From Gammaproteobacteria bacterium (GTDB taxonomy: Bacteria; Pseudomonadota; Gammaproteobacteria; GCA-001735895): DNA of 38,419 bases. Positions 26,350-35,412 of the stretch are shown here, piece by piece. The stretch is taken from assembly GCA_029862125.1 (NCBI GenBank), contig JAOTXY010000028.1, positions 1 through 38,419 of the forward strand, given 5' to 3'. The first letter of the stretch is position 1; every line of letters begins with the position of its first letter. The translations under genes and the position numbers were made by a program. The notes under the pieces were generated by a model. That model ran no database searches. It saw only the letters and a list, made by a program, of their open reading frames with translations, and was not told the DNA's origin.

Positions 26350-27078
26350 GTTCTGATCAATATAGGCCTGCGCCTCGGTAAGGCTGATGGTGCGCTCATA
26401 CAGGGCACGACCAATGATGACACCCTGTATGCCCGAATCCTTGACACCGTTAAGTTCGACAATGCATTCCATATCAGTGACACCTCCCGAGGCGATGACC
26501 GGAACGCCGACCGATTCGGCCAGTTGGCGCGTGGCTTCGACATTAACACCCTGCATCATGCCATCGCGGTTGATATCGGTGTAAACAATGGCGGCGACGC
26601 CCTGGTCCTCGAAGCGCAGCGCCAATTCCTGCGCACTGTGATCCGAGTTTTCGGCCCAGCCATGGACGGCCACCATGCCATCCTTGGCATCGATGCCAAC
26701 GATCACGTTACCTGGAAACTCGGCGCATAGCTGGGTAATGAATTCGGGGCGTTTTACCGCCATGGTGCCGATAATGACAAATTTGACCCCGGCTTCGAGA
26801 TATGACTCAACGGTTGCAATATTGCGAATGCCCCCGCCAATTTGAACCGGCAGGTCGGGAAAGGATTCACAGATTTCCTCAATGACATCCGCGTTAACCG
26901 GCTCACCTTCGAAGGCGCCATCAAGATCGACCAGGTGAAGTCGACTGCAACCCTGATCCACCCACTTGCCCGCCATCGCTACCGGATCCTCGGAAAAAAC
27001 GGTGCTGTCGTCCATGTTTCCCTGGCGTAACCGCACGCAATGACCCTGCTTTAAATCAATCGCCGGAATCAAAATCAT
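26347..27078 (-). CDS. hisA: Phosphoribosylformimino-AICAR ribotide isomerase HisA
   Basis: A 243-residue TIM barrel of histidine synthesis step 4. It starts [17 protein letters not shown] with catalytic D8; the second acid is in [17 protein letters not shown]. Phosphate loops IGGGIRN and IASGGVTD are present. It overlaps hisH by four bases. Its stop codon TAG coincides with the end of element A, so the present C-terminus (EAQAYIDQN) may have been set by that insertion. Confidence 0.98.
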   Translation of the reverse strand: MILIPAIDLKQGHCVRLRQGNMDDSTVFSEDPVAMAGKWVDQGCSRLHLVDLDGAFEGEPVNADVIEEICESFPDLPVQIGGGIRNIATVESYLEAGVKFVIIGTMAVKRPEFITQLCAEFPGNVIVGIDAKDGMVAVHGWAENSDHSAQELALRFEDQGVAAIVYTDINRDGMMQGVNVEATRQLAESVGVPVIASGGVTDMECIVELNGVKDSGIQGVIIGRALYERTISLTEAQAYIDQN

Positions 27079-27722
27079 GGCCGACCATCCCAGTTGACAA
27101 AGTTACGCAACAACTGCAGACCCGCATCCGCGCTTTTTTCCGGGTGACATTGCAGGGCGAACAGGTTATCCCGTGCGATAGCACTGCTAAAACTGAAGCC
27201 ATAATCGGTAATACCTGCCACCAGGTCCGGCGCTTCGACCTCGAGATAATAACTGTGCACGAAGTAAAATCTGCTGCCATCAGCTATCGAATGCCATAGA
27301 GGATGCGATTGGATTTGTGTCACGCGATTCCAGCCCATGTGTGGAACCTTTAGTTTAACGCCGCTTTGGTCCTTATGGCCATCACCAAAATACTTTACCT
27401 GGCCTTTGAAAATCCCCAGGCATGCAGTGCCCTGGTTTTCTTCGCTATGTTCTATCAGCACCTGCAAACCCATGCAGATTCCGAGAAAGGGGCGTTGCTG
27501 CGCGGCAACCGTGATTGATTCACGCAGACCATATTCATCGATGGCACGCATACAGTCCCCCGCCGCACCCTGCCCCGGGAACACGATGCGGTCTGCTTCC
27601 AGTACCTGCGCCGGGTCAGAGGTTAAAATTACCTGGTCACGATCATCCGCAACGACTTGCAGCGCGTTAACGACCGACCGGAGATTGCCCATGCCGTAAT
27701 CGACCACGGCAATTGTCTGCAT
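27075..27722 (-). CDS. hisH: Imidazole glycerol phosphate synthase glutaminase subunit HisH
   Basis: A 215-residue class I glutamine amidotransferase that feeds ammonia to HisF. The nucleophile is C83 in [11 protein letters not shown]; the His/Glu pair is in ALQCHPEKS near residue 197. The start [17 protein letters not shown] is typical. The end of element B supplies AAAGAG about 9 bases before the ATG, so the repeat may now provide the ribosome site. Confidence 0.98.
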   Translation of the reverse strand: MQTIAVVDYGMGNLRSVVNALQVVADDRDQVILTSDPAQVLEADRIVFPGQGAAGDCMRAIDEYGLRESITVAAQQRPFLGICMGLQVLIEHSEENQGTACLGIFKGQVKYFGDGHKDQSGVKLKVPHMGWNRVTQIQSHPLWHSIADGSRFYFVHSYYLEVEAPDLVAGITDYGFSFSSAIARDNLFALQCHPEKSADAGLQLLRNFVNWDGRP

Positions 27723-27726
27723 GATT

Positions 27727-28067
27727 TAGTGCTCTTTCAACATGATAATTAAGGATTCAGCGTCTCTGTGGTGTTTCGCAGCAAGACGCAATGCGAAGCG
27801 CAAGGGCCAAAGCTGGCCCCATGAGCGCAGCGAATGCTTTGGGTCTTCCCTTGTCGAGCATTGCAACGCCGCTGCGGGACACCACAGGGACGCCCTACGG
27901 GTTAGCTTGTCTGGGCCCACGGACTGCGTTGTGCCTCTTGACAAGGGTGTGGCCAGGGCCGGCCCCATGAGCGCAGCGAATGCATTGGGCCTTGCCTGCG
28001 AGGCACGTCTTGCCGTGAACCCAGACAAGCTAACTGAACTCGCAATTATCATGTTGAAAGAGCACTA
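27727..28067. repeat. Palindromic two-hairpin element B, between hisB and hisH
   Basis: A 341-bp relative of element A in opposite orientation. The terminal inverted repeats are perfect over 24 bases (27727-27750 with 28044-28067) and continue two bases further. Hairpin arms are CTGTGGTGT (27766-27774) with ACACCACAG (27879-27887), and GTTAGCTTGTCTGGG (27901-27915) with its 15-bp complement (28020-28034). It is longer than A mainly because a 23-bp segment, starting GGCCCCATGAGCGCAGCG, occurs once in each hairpin (27815-27837 and 27961-27983). Where its arms differ in sequence from those of A, both sides changed so pairing is kept. The right end overlaps the hisB stop TAG. No protein is encoded. 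Confidence 0.88.
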
Positions 28068-28658
28068 AAGCGATCCCTTGGTCGAAGGAATCACACCCTG
28101 CATGCGTTCGTCTCTGGAAACAGCATAGCGCAACGCGCGACCAAAAGCCTTAAACATGGTCTCTGCGATGTGGTGTGCATTTTGGCCGGCGAGGTTATCG
28201 ATGTGCAGTGTCGCCGGCGCATGATTGACAAAGCCCTGGAAGAACTCGTGAATAAGGTCGACATCGAACTGGCCGATACGGGGTCGAGAGAATTTTACCC
28301 GGTACTCAATCCCGGGACGGCCTGAAAAATCGATTACGACCCTCGACAAAGCTTCATCTAATGGCACGTAGGCATGGCCGTAACGCATGATTCCCTTTTT
28401 ATCCGCGAGCGCCTTGTTAAATGCCTGGCCCAGGGTTATGCCGATATCCTCGACGGTATGGTGGTCATCGATATCCAGATCTCCAGTGGCAGAAATTGTC
28501 AGGTCAAACGAGCCATGACGAGCTATTTGCTCAAGCATATGCTCGAGGAACGGAATTCCGGTATCGAAACTCGAGTTTCCCTGTCCGTCGAGATTGAGCA
28601 CTACACTGATCTGGGTTTCCAGTGTTTTGCGGCTGACTTTTGCACTACGATCTGACAT
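28065..28658 (-). CDS. hisB: Imidazoleglycerol-phosphate dehydratase HisB
   Basis: A 197-residue stand-alone dehydratase (no phosphatase domain, unlike enteric HisB). Metal-binding histidine motifs are [14 protein letters not shown] and [30 protein letters not shown] is also diagnostic. It is the first his gene in the window; hisG, hisD and hisC must be elsewhere. The 128 bases before it (28659-28786) should hold the operon promoter; only a weak CCCGG/CCGGG stem (about 28745-28770) is seen, and no histidine-rich leader peptide. Confidence 0.98.
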   Translation of the reverse strand: MSDRSAKVSRKTLETQISVVLNLDGQGNSSFDTGIPFLEHMLEQIARHGSFDLTISATGDLDIDDHHTVEDIGITLGQAFNKALADKKGIMRYGHAYVPLDEALSRVVIDFSGRPGIEYRVKFSRPRIGQFDVDLIHEFFQGFVNHAPATLHIDNLAGQNAHHIAETMFKAFGRALRYAVSRDERMQGVIPSTKGSL

Positions 28659-28786
28659 CTTTTACCCATTCAGGCAGGTGTTGAGAGGCTGCTGATGATA
28701 ATCGACATCGTAGGTAAATTCGAGCCTTAATCAGTAGCCATTAACCCGGAGATATATATTGTCGCCGGGGTAATAGCCGTACTGTC

Positions 28787-29221
28787 TCAATCGAGGATAA
28801 AAGTTACCGGGCCATCATTGACCAGATGAACCCTCATATCGGCACCAAACTGTCCGCAGGCAACCTGCCCATAATCCGCTCGCGCATAGTCGATCATGAT
28901 ATCGAAGATTCGTTTACCATGTTGCGGGCTTGCGGCGGAGGTAAAACTTGGGCGCCGCCCCTTCTTTGTATTGGCTGCCAGGGTAAACTGGGGCACCAGC
29001 AACAACCCGCCTTCGATATCGATCAACGACAGGTTCATCTTGCCGTCAGAGTCTGCAAAGACACGGTAATTTAGCATTCGATCGATGAAATAGCGGGCGC
29101 GCGACTCGTCGTCATCAGCCTGTATTCCGACCAGCACCAGGATACCCCGACCAACCCGGGCTATTGTTGCCTCGGCAACATCAACCCGCGCTTCGCTGAC
29201 ACGCTGCAGCAGGGTAATCAA
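28787..29221 (-). CDS. dtd: D-aminoacyl-tRNA deacylase Dtd
   Basis: A 144-residue proofreading enzyme that removes D-amino acids (and glycine) from tRNAs. It has the PQFTLAANTKKGRRPSF motif, usually SQFTL, with the catalytic threonine, and the Gly-cisPro motif region NDGPVTFILD at the C-terminus. The start is TTG at 29219-29221, overlapping the iminopeptidase stop in TTGA. It gives MITLLQRV, which matches the family start, and no better start exists downstream. Confidence 0.95.
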   Translation of the reverse strand: MITLLQRVSEARVDVAEATIARVGRGILVLVGIQADDDESRARYFIDRMLNYRVFADSDGKMNLSLIDIEGGLLLVPQFTLAANTKKGRRPSFTSAASPQHGKRIFDIMIDYARADYGQVACGQFGADMRVHLVNDGPVTFILD

Positions 29222-30162
29222 TCCAGAATTTCCAGCATCGAATTACAGCTTTCAACCAGTGCATTCGCTATCCCTTTCTCGGTTACCGCGTGACCGGCAT
29301 CATCGATAACCTTGAGTCTGGCTTCTTCCCAGTGTTGCTTCAGTAGAAAAGCCTGATCGATCGGGCATACCATGTCGTAACGCCCATGCACGATGTATCC
29401 GGGAACATGACTGATACTCGCCATGTCTGCAATCAACTGGTTAGGCCCCAGAAAACAGTTGTTACAAAAATAATGGCATTCAATCCGGGCAATACTAAGT
29501 GCAATATGCGGGTCGCTAAAATGGTCAACAACGTTTTTATCCGGTAGTAAAGTCACCGAAGACCCTTCCCAGATTGACCAGGCCTTGGCAGCACCCATGC
29601 GAACAATTTCATTGTTGCTGGTAAGTCGCTGGTAGTAGGCCGCGATAATATCTCCCCGTTCCTGCGCCGGAATCGGCTCGATAAAATGTTCCCAGGCCTC
29701 CGGGAAAATACGCGCGGCCGCGCCATTAAAGAACCAGCTCACATCTTCTTCCCGAGCTAAAAATATACCGCGTAAAATTAATCCCAACACCTGTTTCGGG
29801 TGGGATTGAGCATACGCCAGGGCCAGGGTCGAACCCCACGAACCTCCAAACACAACCCACCTGTCGATTTCCAGGAATTCACGAATTTTCTCCAGGTCGG
29901 CGACGAGGTCCCAGGTGGTATTGTCCTCGAGGCTGGCGTGGGGTCTCGATTTTCCACTGCCGCGTTGATCAAAAAGTACGATTCGGTAAGCCTCGGGATT
30001 AAAAAAACGTCGATGCCCGGGTTCGCATGAACCACCGGGCCCCCCGTGCAGGAAAACTATCGGCACGCCGTCAGGGTTACCACATTCTTCTATATATAAG
30101 GTGTGCAGATCAGAAACTGGAAAACGGCAGGTTTTATAGGGCTGTATGGCAGGGTATAACAT
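29218..30162 (-). CDS. pip: Proline iminopeptidase
   Basis: A 314-residue alpha/beta hydrolase of peptidase family S33 that removes N-terminal proline. HGGPGG (residues 39-44) is the oxyanion motif, LFDQRGSGKS is typical of the family, the nucleophile is S108 in GGSWGST, and the histidine is in DAGHAVTEKG near the end. The start at 30162 (MLYPAIQPYKTCRF) is preferred because the family starts here; the open frame runs 25 codons further up, across the palindrome at 30190-30207, without family similarity. CGGAG lies 13 bases before the ATG, a rather long spacing. Coupled to dtd by overlap. Confidence 0.94.
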   Translation of the reverse strand: MLYPAIQPYKTCRFPVSDLHTLYIEECGNPDGVPIVFLHGGPGGSCEPGHRRFFNPEAYRIVLFDQRGSGKSRPHASLEDNTTWDLVADLEKIREFLEIDRWVVFGGSWGSTLALAYAQSHPKQVLGLILRGIFLAREEDVSWFFNGAAARIFPEAWEHFIEPIPAQERGDIIAAYYQRLTSNNEIVRMGAAKAWSIWEGSSVTLLPDKNVVDHFSDPHIALSIARIECHYFCNNCFLGPNQLIADMASISHVPGYIVHGRYDMVCPIDQAFLLKQHWEEARLKVIDDAGHAVTEKGIANALVESCNSMLEILD

Positions 30163-30189
30163 CCGCGTTGCGAATCTCCGGTTGATTGA

Positions 30190-30207
30190 TGTAGGACTAG
30201 TCCTACA
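30190..30207. promoter_or_regulatory. 18-bp perfect palindrome before pip, possible operator
   Basis: TGTAGGACTAGTCCTACA reads the same on both strands over all 18 bases. It lies 28-45 bases before the chosen pip start, where a repressor site or part of a promoter would be. The regulator is unknown. Confidence 0.45.
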
Positions 30208-30265
30208 CGAATGAGAGCTCAATGCTGACAACTGCACAGCCTGACCAGGGTTTCAGTCCAGCGCC

Positions 30266-30291
30266 TGTCGTGACAATATACTATCACGACA
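30266..30291. promoter_or_regulatory. Interrupted inverted repeat TGTCGTGA-N10-TCACGACA
   Basis: Two perfect 8-base arms separated by ten AT-rich bases (CAATATACTA). The spacing puts the arms about 1.7 helical turns apart, centre to centre, which suits a dimeric regulator. It lies about 100 bases before pip. No T-run follows, so a terminator is unlikely. Confidence 0.4.
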
Positions 30292-30472
30292 ATGGGAGTG
30301 GTCGACAGACAGGGAAGACATCCACGGCGCGACAATGCTCTAACAGGGAACACCGAATTAATTGAGCCGGTTTTTCTCTCCTCGAGGTACCCTAGGCCTG
30401 GTCAGAAATTAGCCGGGTCTCTTTTTTTCTGCACTCCAGGTAGCATTCGATAAGGGCTTCCGTCGGCCGGGA

Positions 30473-31294
30473 TCAATCGTCGGACTGCTTCAAGTTTTGA
30501 AAATCAAAAAGGTCGCCATCGAGTAAATGCGAAGCTGTTACCTTGCACATCGAAGTGACGATATTATCAACACGCCCTGGATAAGCATCATCCCATTGCA
30601 GCAGCATGGATTTAATCGTCTGGCGCTGTAAACCGGTTTGAGAGCCGCACAGGTTGCAGGGAATTATGGGGAATTCACGCAGCGCGGCATACTGTTTAAT
30701 CATCTTCTCACGCACATAAACCAGCGGGCGTATCACGATGTTTCGTTGATCGTCGCTCTTAAGCTTTGCCGGCATCGCCTTTAAACGGCTGTTAAAAAAC
30801 ATGTTTAGAAACAGGGTTTCCACTATGTCGTCTGCATGGTGACCGAGTGCTATCTTGCTGGCACCCAGTTCAGCCGCCACGTTATAAAGTACACCGCGGC
30901 GCAATCTCGAGCACAGCGAGCAAGTGGTCTTGCCCTCGGGAACCAGGCGCTTGACGACACTATAGGTATCCTCTTCTACGATCCTGAACTCGACGCCCAA
31001 AGCGTTCAGGTAATCCGGTAACACCGATTCGGGAAAACCGGGTTGTTTCTGATCCAGGTTTACCGCTATCAGTTCGAACTGAATCGGCGCGGATTTTTGC
31101 AAGGTCAGTAAAATATCGAGCAAACTGTAACTATCGGCACCGCCCGAGAGGCATACCATGATGCGGTCACCGTCTTCGATCATGTTGAAATCGCTTATCG
31201 CACGACCGACGTTGCCACGGATCTTGCGTTCAATTTTTTCCAGGCCGGGCTGCTCCAGGGCACTTATATCGACGTTGTGACTATTCTGCTTCAT
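30473..31294 (-). CDS. ttcA: tRNA 2-thiocytidine biosynthesis protein TtcA
   Basis: A 273-residue enzyme that thiolates cytidine 32 of tRNAs. The PP-loop ATP site is [18 protein letters not shown]; the iron-sulfur cysteines are in [12 protein letters not shown] and [13 protein letters not shown]. The start at 31294 ([10 protein letters not shown]) leaves 4 bases after the trkH stop; the open frame extends 44 codons further into trkH, but that part is cysteine- and arginine-rich shadow sequence. Probably co-transcribed with trkAH. Confidence 0.96.
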   Translation of the reverse strand: MKQNSHNVDISALEQPGLEKIERKIRGNVGRAISDFNMIEDGDRIMVCLSGGADSYSLLDILLTLQKSAPIQFELIAVNLDQKQPGFPESVLPDYLNALGVEFRIVEEDTYSVVKRLVPEGKTTCSLCSRLRRGVLYNVAAELGASKIALGHHADDIVETLFLNMFFNSRLKAMPAKLKSDDQRNIVIRPLVYVREKMIKQYAALREFPIIPCNLCGSQTGLQRQTIKSMLLQWDDAYPGRVDNIVTSMCKVTASHLLDGDLFDFQNLKQSDD

Positions 31295-31298
31295 CGTC

Positions 31299-32750
31299 TT
31301 ACTTTTTCCAGAACGTGGGTGTAAACAAAACCAGCAGTGTGAATATTTCAAGCCGCCCGAGTAGCATCGCCATACAAAGAATCCATTTCGCGGGATCGTT
31401 AATCGACGAAAAATTCCTGCCAACATCGCCGAGACCGGGACCCAGGTTATTAAGACAGGCAGCGACCGCGGAAAACGCGGTTTCCTGGTTCAAACCGGTC
31501 GCCATCAGCAACAGGATCATTAGCGCAGATATCGCGAAATAGGCTGCAAAAAATCCCCATACCGCTTCGATGACCTTCTCTGGCATCGGTTTTTTGCCAA
31601 TCTTGACCGGGAATTCCGCGTTCGGGTGTACCAGGCGCCTTAACTCTCGCACACCCTGCTTAACCAGCAGCAGGATACGAATAACCTTGATGCCGCCCCC
31701 GGTCGATCCTGAGCACCCGCCGATAAAGCTGACATAGAGCAGCAAAACGGGCAGGAAACCAGGCCAACTATAGTATTCAGCCGTGGTAAAACCGGTCGTT
31801 GTGCCGATCGATACGACCTGGAACAAGCCCTCGATAATCGACTCGGTGGTCGAATCGAAAGTGTGCATGAACTGCAGGTAACCAACGGTAATGATGCTGA
31901 CGATAAACAGCACCAGGATGTAGGTGCGAAATTCGGCGTCCCGTTGGTAGGGTTTCAATGAACGATGCCGGAATGCAATAAAATGTATGGCAAAATTAAT
32001 GCCTGAAAGCAGCATGAAAACAATAGCGATGAATTGAATGGCGGTGCTGTCGAAATAGCCGATGCTGGCATCATGGGTGGAAAATCCACCGATCGCGACC
32101 GTCGAGAAGGAATGCGACATCGCGTCAAAAAATGACATGCCCGCAAGCCAGTATGCCAGGCAACAGGCCACGGTGAGGCCGAGATAGATATACCACAACG
32201 CTTTTGCAGTTTCGGTGATACGCGGTGTGAGCTTGGTATCCTTTACCGGGCCCGGGGTTTCAGCACGAAACAACTGCATACCACCGACCCCGAGCATCGG
32301 TAACACTGCGACCGCCAGCACGATAATTCCCATACCACCGAGCCACTGCAGTTCCTGGCGGTACAGTAATAGCGAGTGCGGCAGATTATCGATGCCGACA
32401 ATGACAGTTGCTCCTGTCGTGGTAATCCCTGAAATCGATTCGAACACTGCATCGGTTATCGAAATATCGTATACCCCGGACAGGTAAATCGGCAGTCCCC
32501 CGGCAATACCCAGCACGGTCCAGAACAGCACTACCACGAGGAAGCCATCGCGCAGACGCAATTCTTTCCTGTGTTTCCGCACCGGGAGGTAAAGTAGGAA
32601 GCCGAAGCCCAGGGTTAACACAAAGGCTTCCACAAACGGCTCAACCGCGCCATCACCGTAAATCAGACCGGTAGCAATCGGCGGCATCAAGGCGATACTG
32701 AATACCATCACCAGTAAGCCGAAAATGCGTTGTATTACCAGAAGCTGCAT
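31299..32750 (-). CDS. trkH: Trk potassium uptake system membrane protein TrkH
   Basis: A 483-residue potassium-translocating subunit with repeated membrane-pore-membrane units. Selectivity-filter segments are visible: [23 protein letters not shown]-like [21 protein letters not shown] and [27 protein letters not shown] is a TrkH hallmark. It lies 19 bases after trkA, the regulatory subunit. Confidence 0.97.
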   Translation of the reverse strand: MQLLVIQRIFGLLVMVFSIALMPPIATGLIYGDGAVEPFVEAFVLTLGFGFLLYLPVRKHRKELRLRDGFLVVVLFWTVLGIAGGLPIYLSGVYDISITDAVFESISGITTTGATVIVGIDNLPHSLLLYRQELQWLGGMGIIVLAVAVLPMLGVGGMQLFRAETPGPVKDTKLTPRITETAKALWYIYLGLTVACCLAYWLAGMSFFDAMSHSFSTVAIGGFSTHDASIGYFDSTAIQFIAIVFMLLSGINFAIHFIAFRHRSLKPYQRDAEFRTYILVLFIVSIITVGYLQFMHTFDSTTESIIEGLFQVVSIGTTTGFTTAEYYSWPGFLPVLLLYVSFIGGCSGSTGGGIKVIRILLLVKQGVRELRRLVHPNAEFPVKIGKKPMPEKVIEAVWGFFAAYFAISALMILLLMATGLNQETAFSAVAACLNNLGPGLGDVGRNFSSINDPAKWILCMAMLLGRLEIFTLLVLFTPTFWKK

Positions 32751-32769
32751 TTAAATGACCAGGCAGTAT

Positions 32770-34146
32770 TCAGAAATAGGTGATACCGACCTGGAACAGC
32801 TTTTCCACGGCCGCGATCTTCTTTTTATCAGTCAGGAACAGGATTACATGGTCCTCGGATTCAATGACCGTGTCGTGGTGGGCAATAATGACATCCTCAC
32901 CGCGTACGATGGCACTAATGCGGGTACCTTCGGGCAAGTTGATTTCCTCAATCGGCCGACCTACAACCCGCGACGTTGTCTTGTCACCATGAGCGATAGC
33001 CTCGATGGCCTCGGCCGAACCACGGCGCAATGCGTGCACTGCTACCACGTCGCCACGACGTATGTGCGCAAGCAGGGCTCCAATGGTGACCTGGTGTGGT
33101 GAGATGGCGATATCGATCAATCCGCTTTCGACCAGGTCAACATAAGCTGCCCGATTGATCAATGACATAACCTTTTTGGCACCCATGCGCTTGGCAAGCA
33201 TTGACGACAGGATATTGGCTTCGTCGTCATTGGTGAGTGCACAGAATACATCCATGCTTTCGATGTTTTCCTCGATCAGCAGATCCGGGTTGGCGGCATC
33301 TCCCAGCAACACGATAGTTGAATTCAGTGTCGCTGACAGTTGGCGCGTGCGTGCCGGGTTGGTCTCGATCACCTTGACCTGGTAATCCTTTTCCATCATT
33401 GCTGCCAGCTGACCACCAATATTGCCACCACCGGCCAGCATGATGCGCTTGTTGGGTTTTTCAAGCTTGCGCATTTCAGAGATAACTGTCGGTATATGTT
33501 CACGTGCGGCCAGGAAGAACACCTCGTCTTCTGCCTCGATCACGCATTCGGCGGACGGCTGAATCGACTCACCACCGCGAAATATTGCCGCGACACGCAT
33601 ATCGATACCAGGTACCACATCATTCATGGTTTTCAATTCACGCCCCACCATCAGACCGCCATGAAAGGCTTTGACCGCGACCAGTTGCGCCCTGCCCCCG
33701 GCAAAATCCAGCACCTGCAAGGCGCTGGGATGTTCGATCAGGTGGTAGATATATTCCGTGACCAGCGATTCAGGACTGATCATGAAGTCGACCGGGATCG
33801 AGTCCTCGGCAAACAGGCCGGGACGGCCCAGGTATTCCGGCGAACGAATACGTGCAATCTTGGTAGGCGTATGGAAAAGCGAGGATGCCACCTGGCAGGC
33901 AATCATGTTGATTTCATCGCTATTGGTCAGTGCTATCAGCATGTCAGCATCGTCGGCACCCGCATCTTCGAGTAACCCCGGATAAGAACCGTTGCCACAA
34001 ATGGTGCGCAGATCGAGTCGGTCCTGTAATTCAGAGAGAATTTGCTGATTGGTATCGACGACCGTGATTTCGTTGCTCTCTTCCTTGGCAAGTTCAGTCG
34101 CTACCGTCGAACCTACCTGTCCGGCACCTAAGATGATTATATTCAT
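32770..34146 (-). CDS. trkA: Trk potassium uptake regulatory protein TrkA
   Basis: A 458-residue cytosolic subunit with two tandem RCK units. Each has a Rossmann nucleotide site: GAGQVG at residues 7-12 with D31 at the end of the next strand, and GGGNIG at 239-244. TrkA-C domains follow each ([20 protein letters not shown] and [21 protein letters not shown]). NAD(H) and ATP control gating of TrkH in this family. It lies 6 bases after the NtrX-like regulator gene. Confidence 0.97.
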   Translation of the reverse strand: MNIIILGAGQVGSTVATELAKEESNEITVVDTNQQILSELQDRLDLRTICGNGSYPGLLEDAGADDADMLIALTNSDEINMIACQVASSLFHTPTKIARIRSPEYLGRPGLFAEDSIPVDFMISPESLVTEYIYHLIEHPSALQVLDFAGGRAQLVAVKAFHGGLMVGRELKTMNDVVPGIDMRVAAIFRGGESIQPSAECVIEAEDEVFFLAAREHIPTVISEMRKLEKPNKRIMLAGGGNIGGQLAAMMEKDYQVKVIETNPARTRQLSATLNSTIVLLGDAANPDLLIEENIESMDVFCALTNDDEANILSSMLAKRMGAKKVMSLINRAAYVDLVESGLIDIAISPHQVTIGALLAHIRRGDVVAVHALRRGSAEAIEAIAHGDKTTSRVVGRPIEEINLPEGTRISAIVRGEDVIIAHHDTVIESEDHVILFLTDKKKIAAVEKLFQVGITYF

Positions 34147-34152
34147 GGTTTG

Positions 34153-35412
34153 TTATTGTTTTTTGGTTTGTAGACCCAATGATTTCAACTTGCGATACAG
34201 GTGCGTTCTCTCCTGCCCGACCCGGCGTGCCAGCTCTGACATATTATTGTCACTGAGCGCCAGGTGCCGGGACAGGTATTCGCGTTCAAACGCTTCTCTC
34301 GCTTCCCTTAGATCAAGATTCATATCGATTGTTATCTGCATTTTGTTATCCGGATCCTGGTCAGCGTTCGTTGTAACCTGGTGCAGCGTATCTTCGATTT
34401 CCGGCAGATCAATATTCTCTGTATCGTCATTTTCCAGAATTGCCTTAACAAACTGTTTAAGCTGATTGATATCCCCGGACCAATGATGATTGCGCAACAG
34501 GTTTTGTGCCGCAACATCAAAATGCCGATAGGGCAATTGTTCATGATCACTATACCAATTGACATAGTATTCCAACAGTTCGGGGATATCCTCGATATGT
34601 TCATCAAGAGACGGTATTACAATTTCATTCATCCACAATGTCGCCATACGCGGATCAACCTGGGCATTGTTTTTTAGTGCCTGGTAATCAGATCGACTTG
34701 AGATAATGAATCGGAATTTCGATTCTCGATTGGTTAACTCGATGGCATCATGAAGTTCGGCCTGCTGTTCGAGACTGAGATCACAGATATCCTCAACGTA
34801 GAGGTTGGCTTTTAAGGGCAGATAATTGCGCAGTTCCCGGTCGGTATCGAACATATCCATGCCGCCCGCAGAGGCACTGAGATAATTAGCCCAGATTCGC
34901 CTGCCACTGCCGTAAGGGCCGGACAAGAAGACCGCCTGGTTTGAACTGCCTAAATCCAGCATGTTCTGTTTCAGATTCTGCACCACCCGGCTGCTACCGA
35001 CGGGTTCTTCGCGCCGTTGTTTATTTTCCTGTCGCAGTCCATGCGAACTGTTCGCCAGGGCCGACTTTACCGTGCTTATCAACTTGGCCATGGAAAGAGG
35101 TTTTTCCACGAAATCAATCGCACCGTAGCGGGTAGCCTCGACCGCGGTTTCAACAGTGCCGTGGCCTGACATCATCACCACCGGGCAGTGGTCCCGACCA
35201 GAAGACTTCCATTGTTTTAACAGCGTTACACCGTCGACTTCGGGCATCCAGATATCCAGCAGTACAAGGTCAGGATCCGAAACACGCCTGATTTCATTGG
35301 CAGCTTTCGCATGCTCCGCCACGTCAACCAGGTAACCTTCATCCTCAAGAATATCCTTTAGCAGGAAACGAATATCGGGTTCATCATCAACCACCAGGAT
35401 TCGGGCGTTCAT
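34153..35412 (-). CDS. ntrX: NtrX-like response regulator with degenerate AAA+ domain
   Basis: A 419-residue regulator. The receiver domain (1-120) is intact: D9/D10, phospho-acceptor D53 (LLDIWMP), S82 and K104. The middle domain occupies the place of the sigma-54 AAA+ module but is eroded: GPYGSGRR (165-172) stands for Walker A with the lysine replaced by arginine; NLYVEDICDL (203-212) stands for Walker B; only about 38 residues separate them instead of roughly 65-70, and the GAFTGA loop that contacts sigma-54 is missing; HWSGDINQLKQF (310-321) is the remnant of the WPGNVREL region. The C-terminus is a Fis-type helix-turn-helix (LSDNNMSELARRVGQERTHLYRKL). It overlaps the sensor kinase gene by four bases. 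It probably binds DNA and acts without sigma-54 (inference). Confidence 0.88.
   Translation of the reverse strand: MNARILVVDDEPDIRFLLKDILEDEGYLVDVAEHAKAANEIRRVSDPDLVLLDIWMPEVDGVTLLKQWKSSGRDHCPVVMMSGHGTVETAVEATRYGAIDFVEKPLSMAKLISTVKSALANSSHGLRQENKQRREEPVGSSRVVQNLKQNMLDLGSSNQAVFLSGPYGSGRRIWANYLSASAGGMDMFDTDRELRNYLPLKANLYVEDICDLSLEQQAELHDAIELTNRESKFRFIISSRSDYQALKNNAQVDPRMATLWMNEIVIPSLDEHIEDIPELLEYYVNWYSDHEQLPYRHFDVAAQNLLRNHHWSGDINQLKQFVKAILENDDTENIDLPEIEDTLHQVTTNADQDPDNKMQITIDMNLDLREAREAFEREYLSRHLALSDNNMSELARRVGQERTHLYRKLKSLGLQTKKQ

Larger units (their letters stand above)
30163..30472. other. Intergenic region with two inverted repeats upstream of pip
   Basis: A gene-free stretch of 310 bases between ttcA and pip. 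It holds an 18-bp perfect palindrome (30190-30207) and an interrupted inverted repeat (30266-30291), listed separately. TTGTCA at about 30231-30236 (minus strand) could be a -35 element whose -10 would fall on the palindrome, but the -10 match is poor. No clear ttcA terminator is seen. Confidence 0.5.

Noticed and set aside
27726-28068. 108-codon open frames on both strands between hisB and hisH
   Set aside because: Both lie in element B. Near-mirror peptides on the two strands (both ending IIMLKEH) are the expected result of the palindrome, not of coding.
28740-28775. Hairpin upstream of hisB as a his attenuator
   Set aside because: Only five paired bases, long loop, no T-run and no histidine-rich leader peptide.
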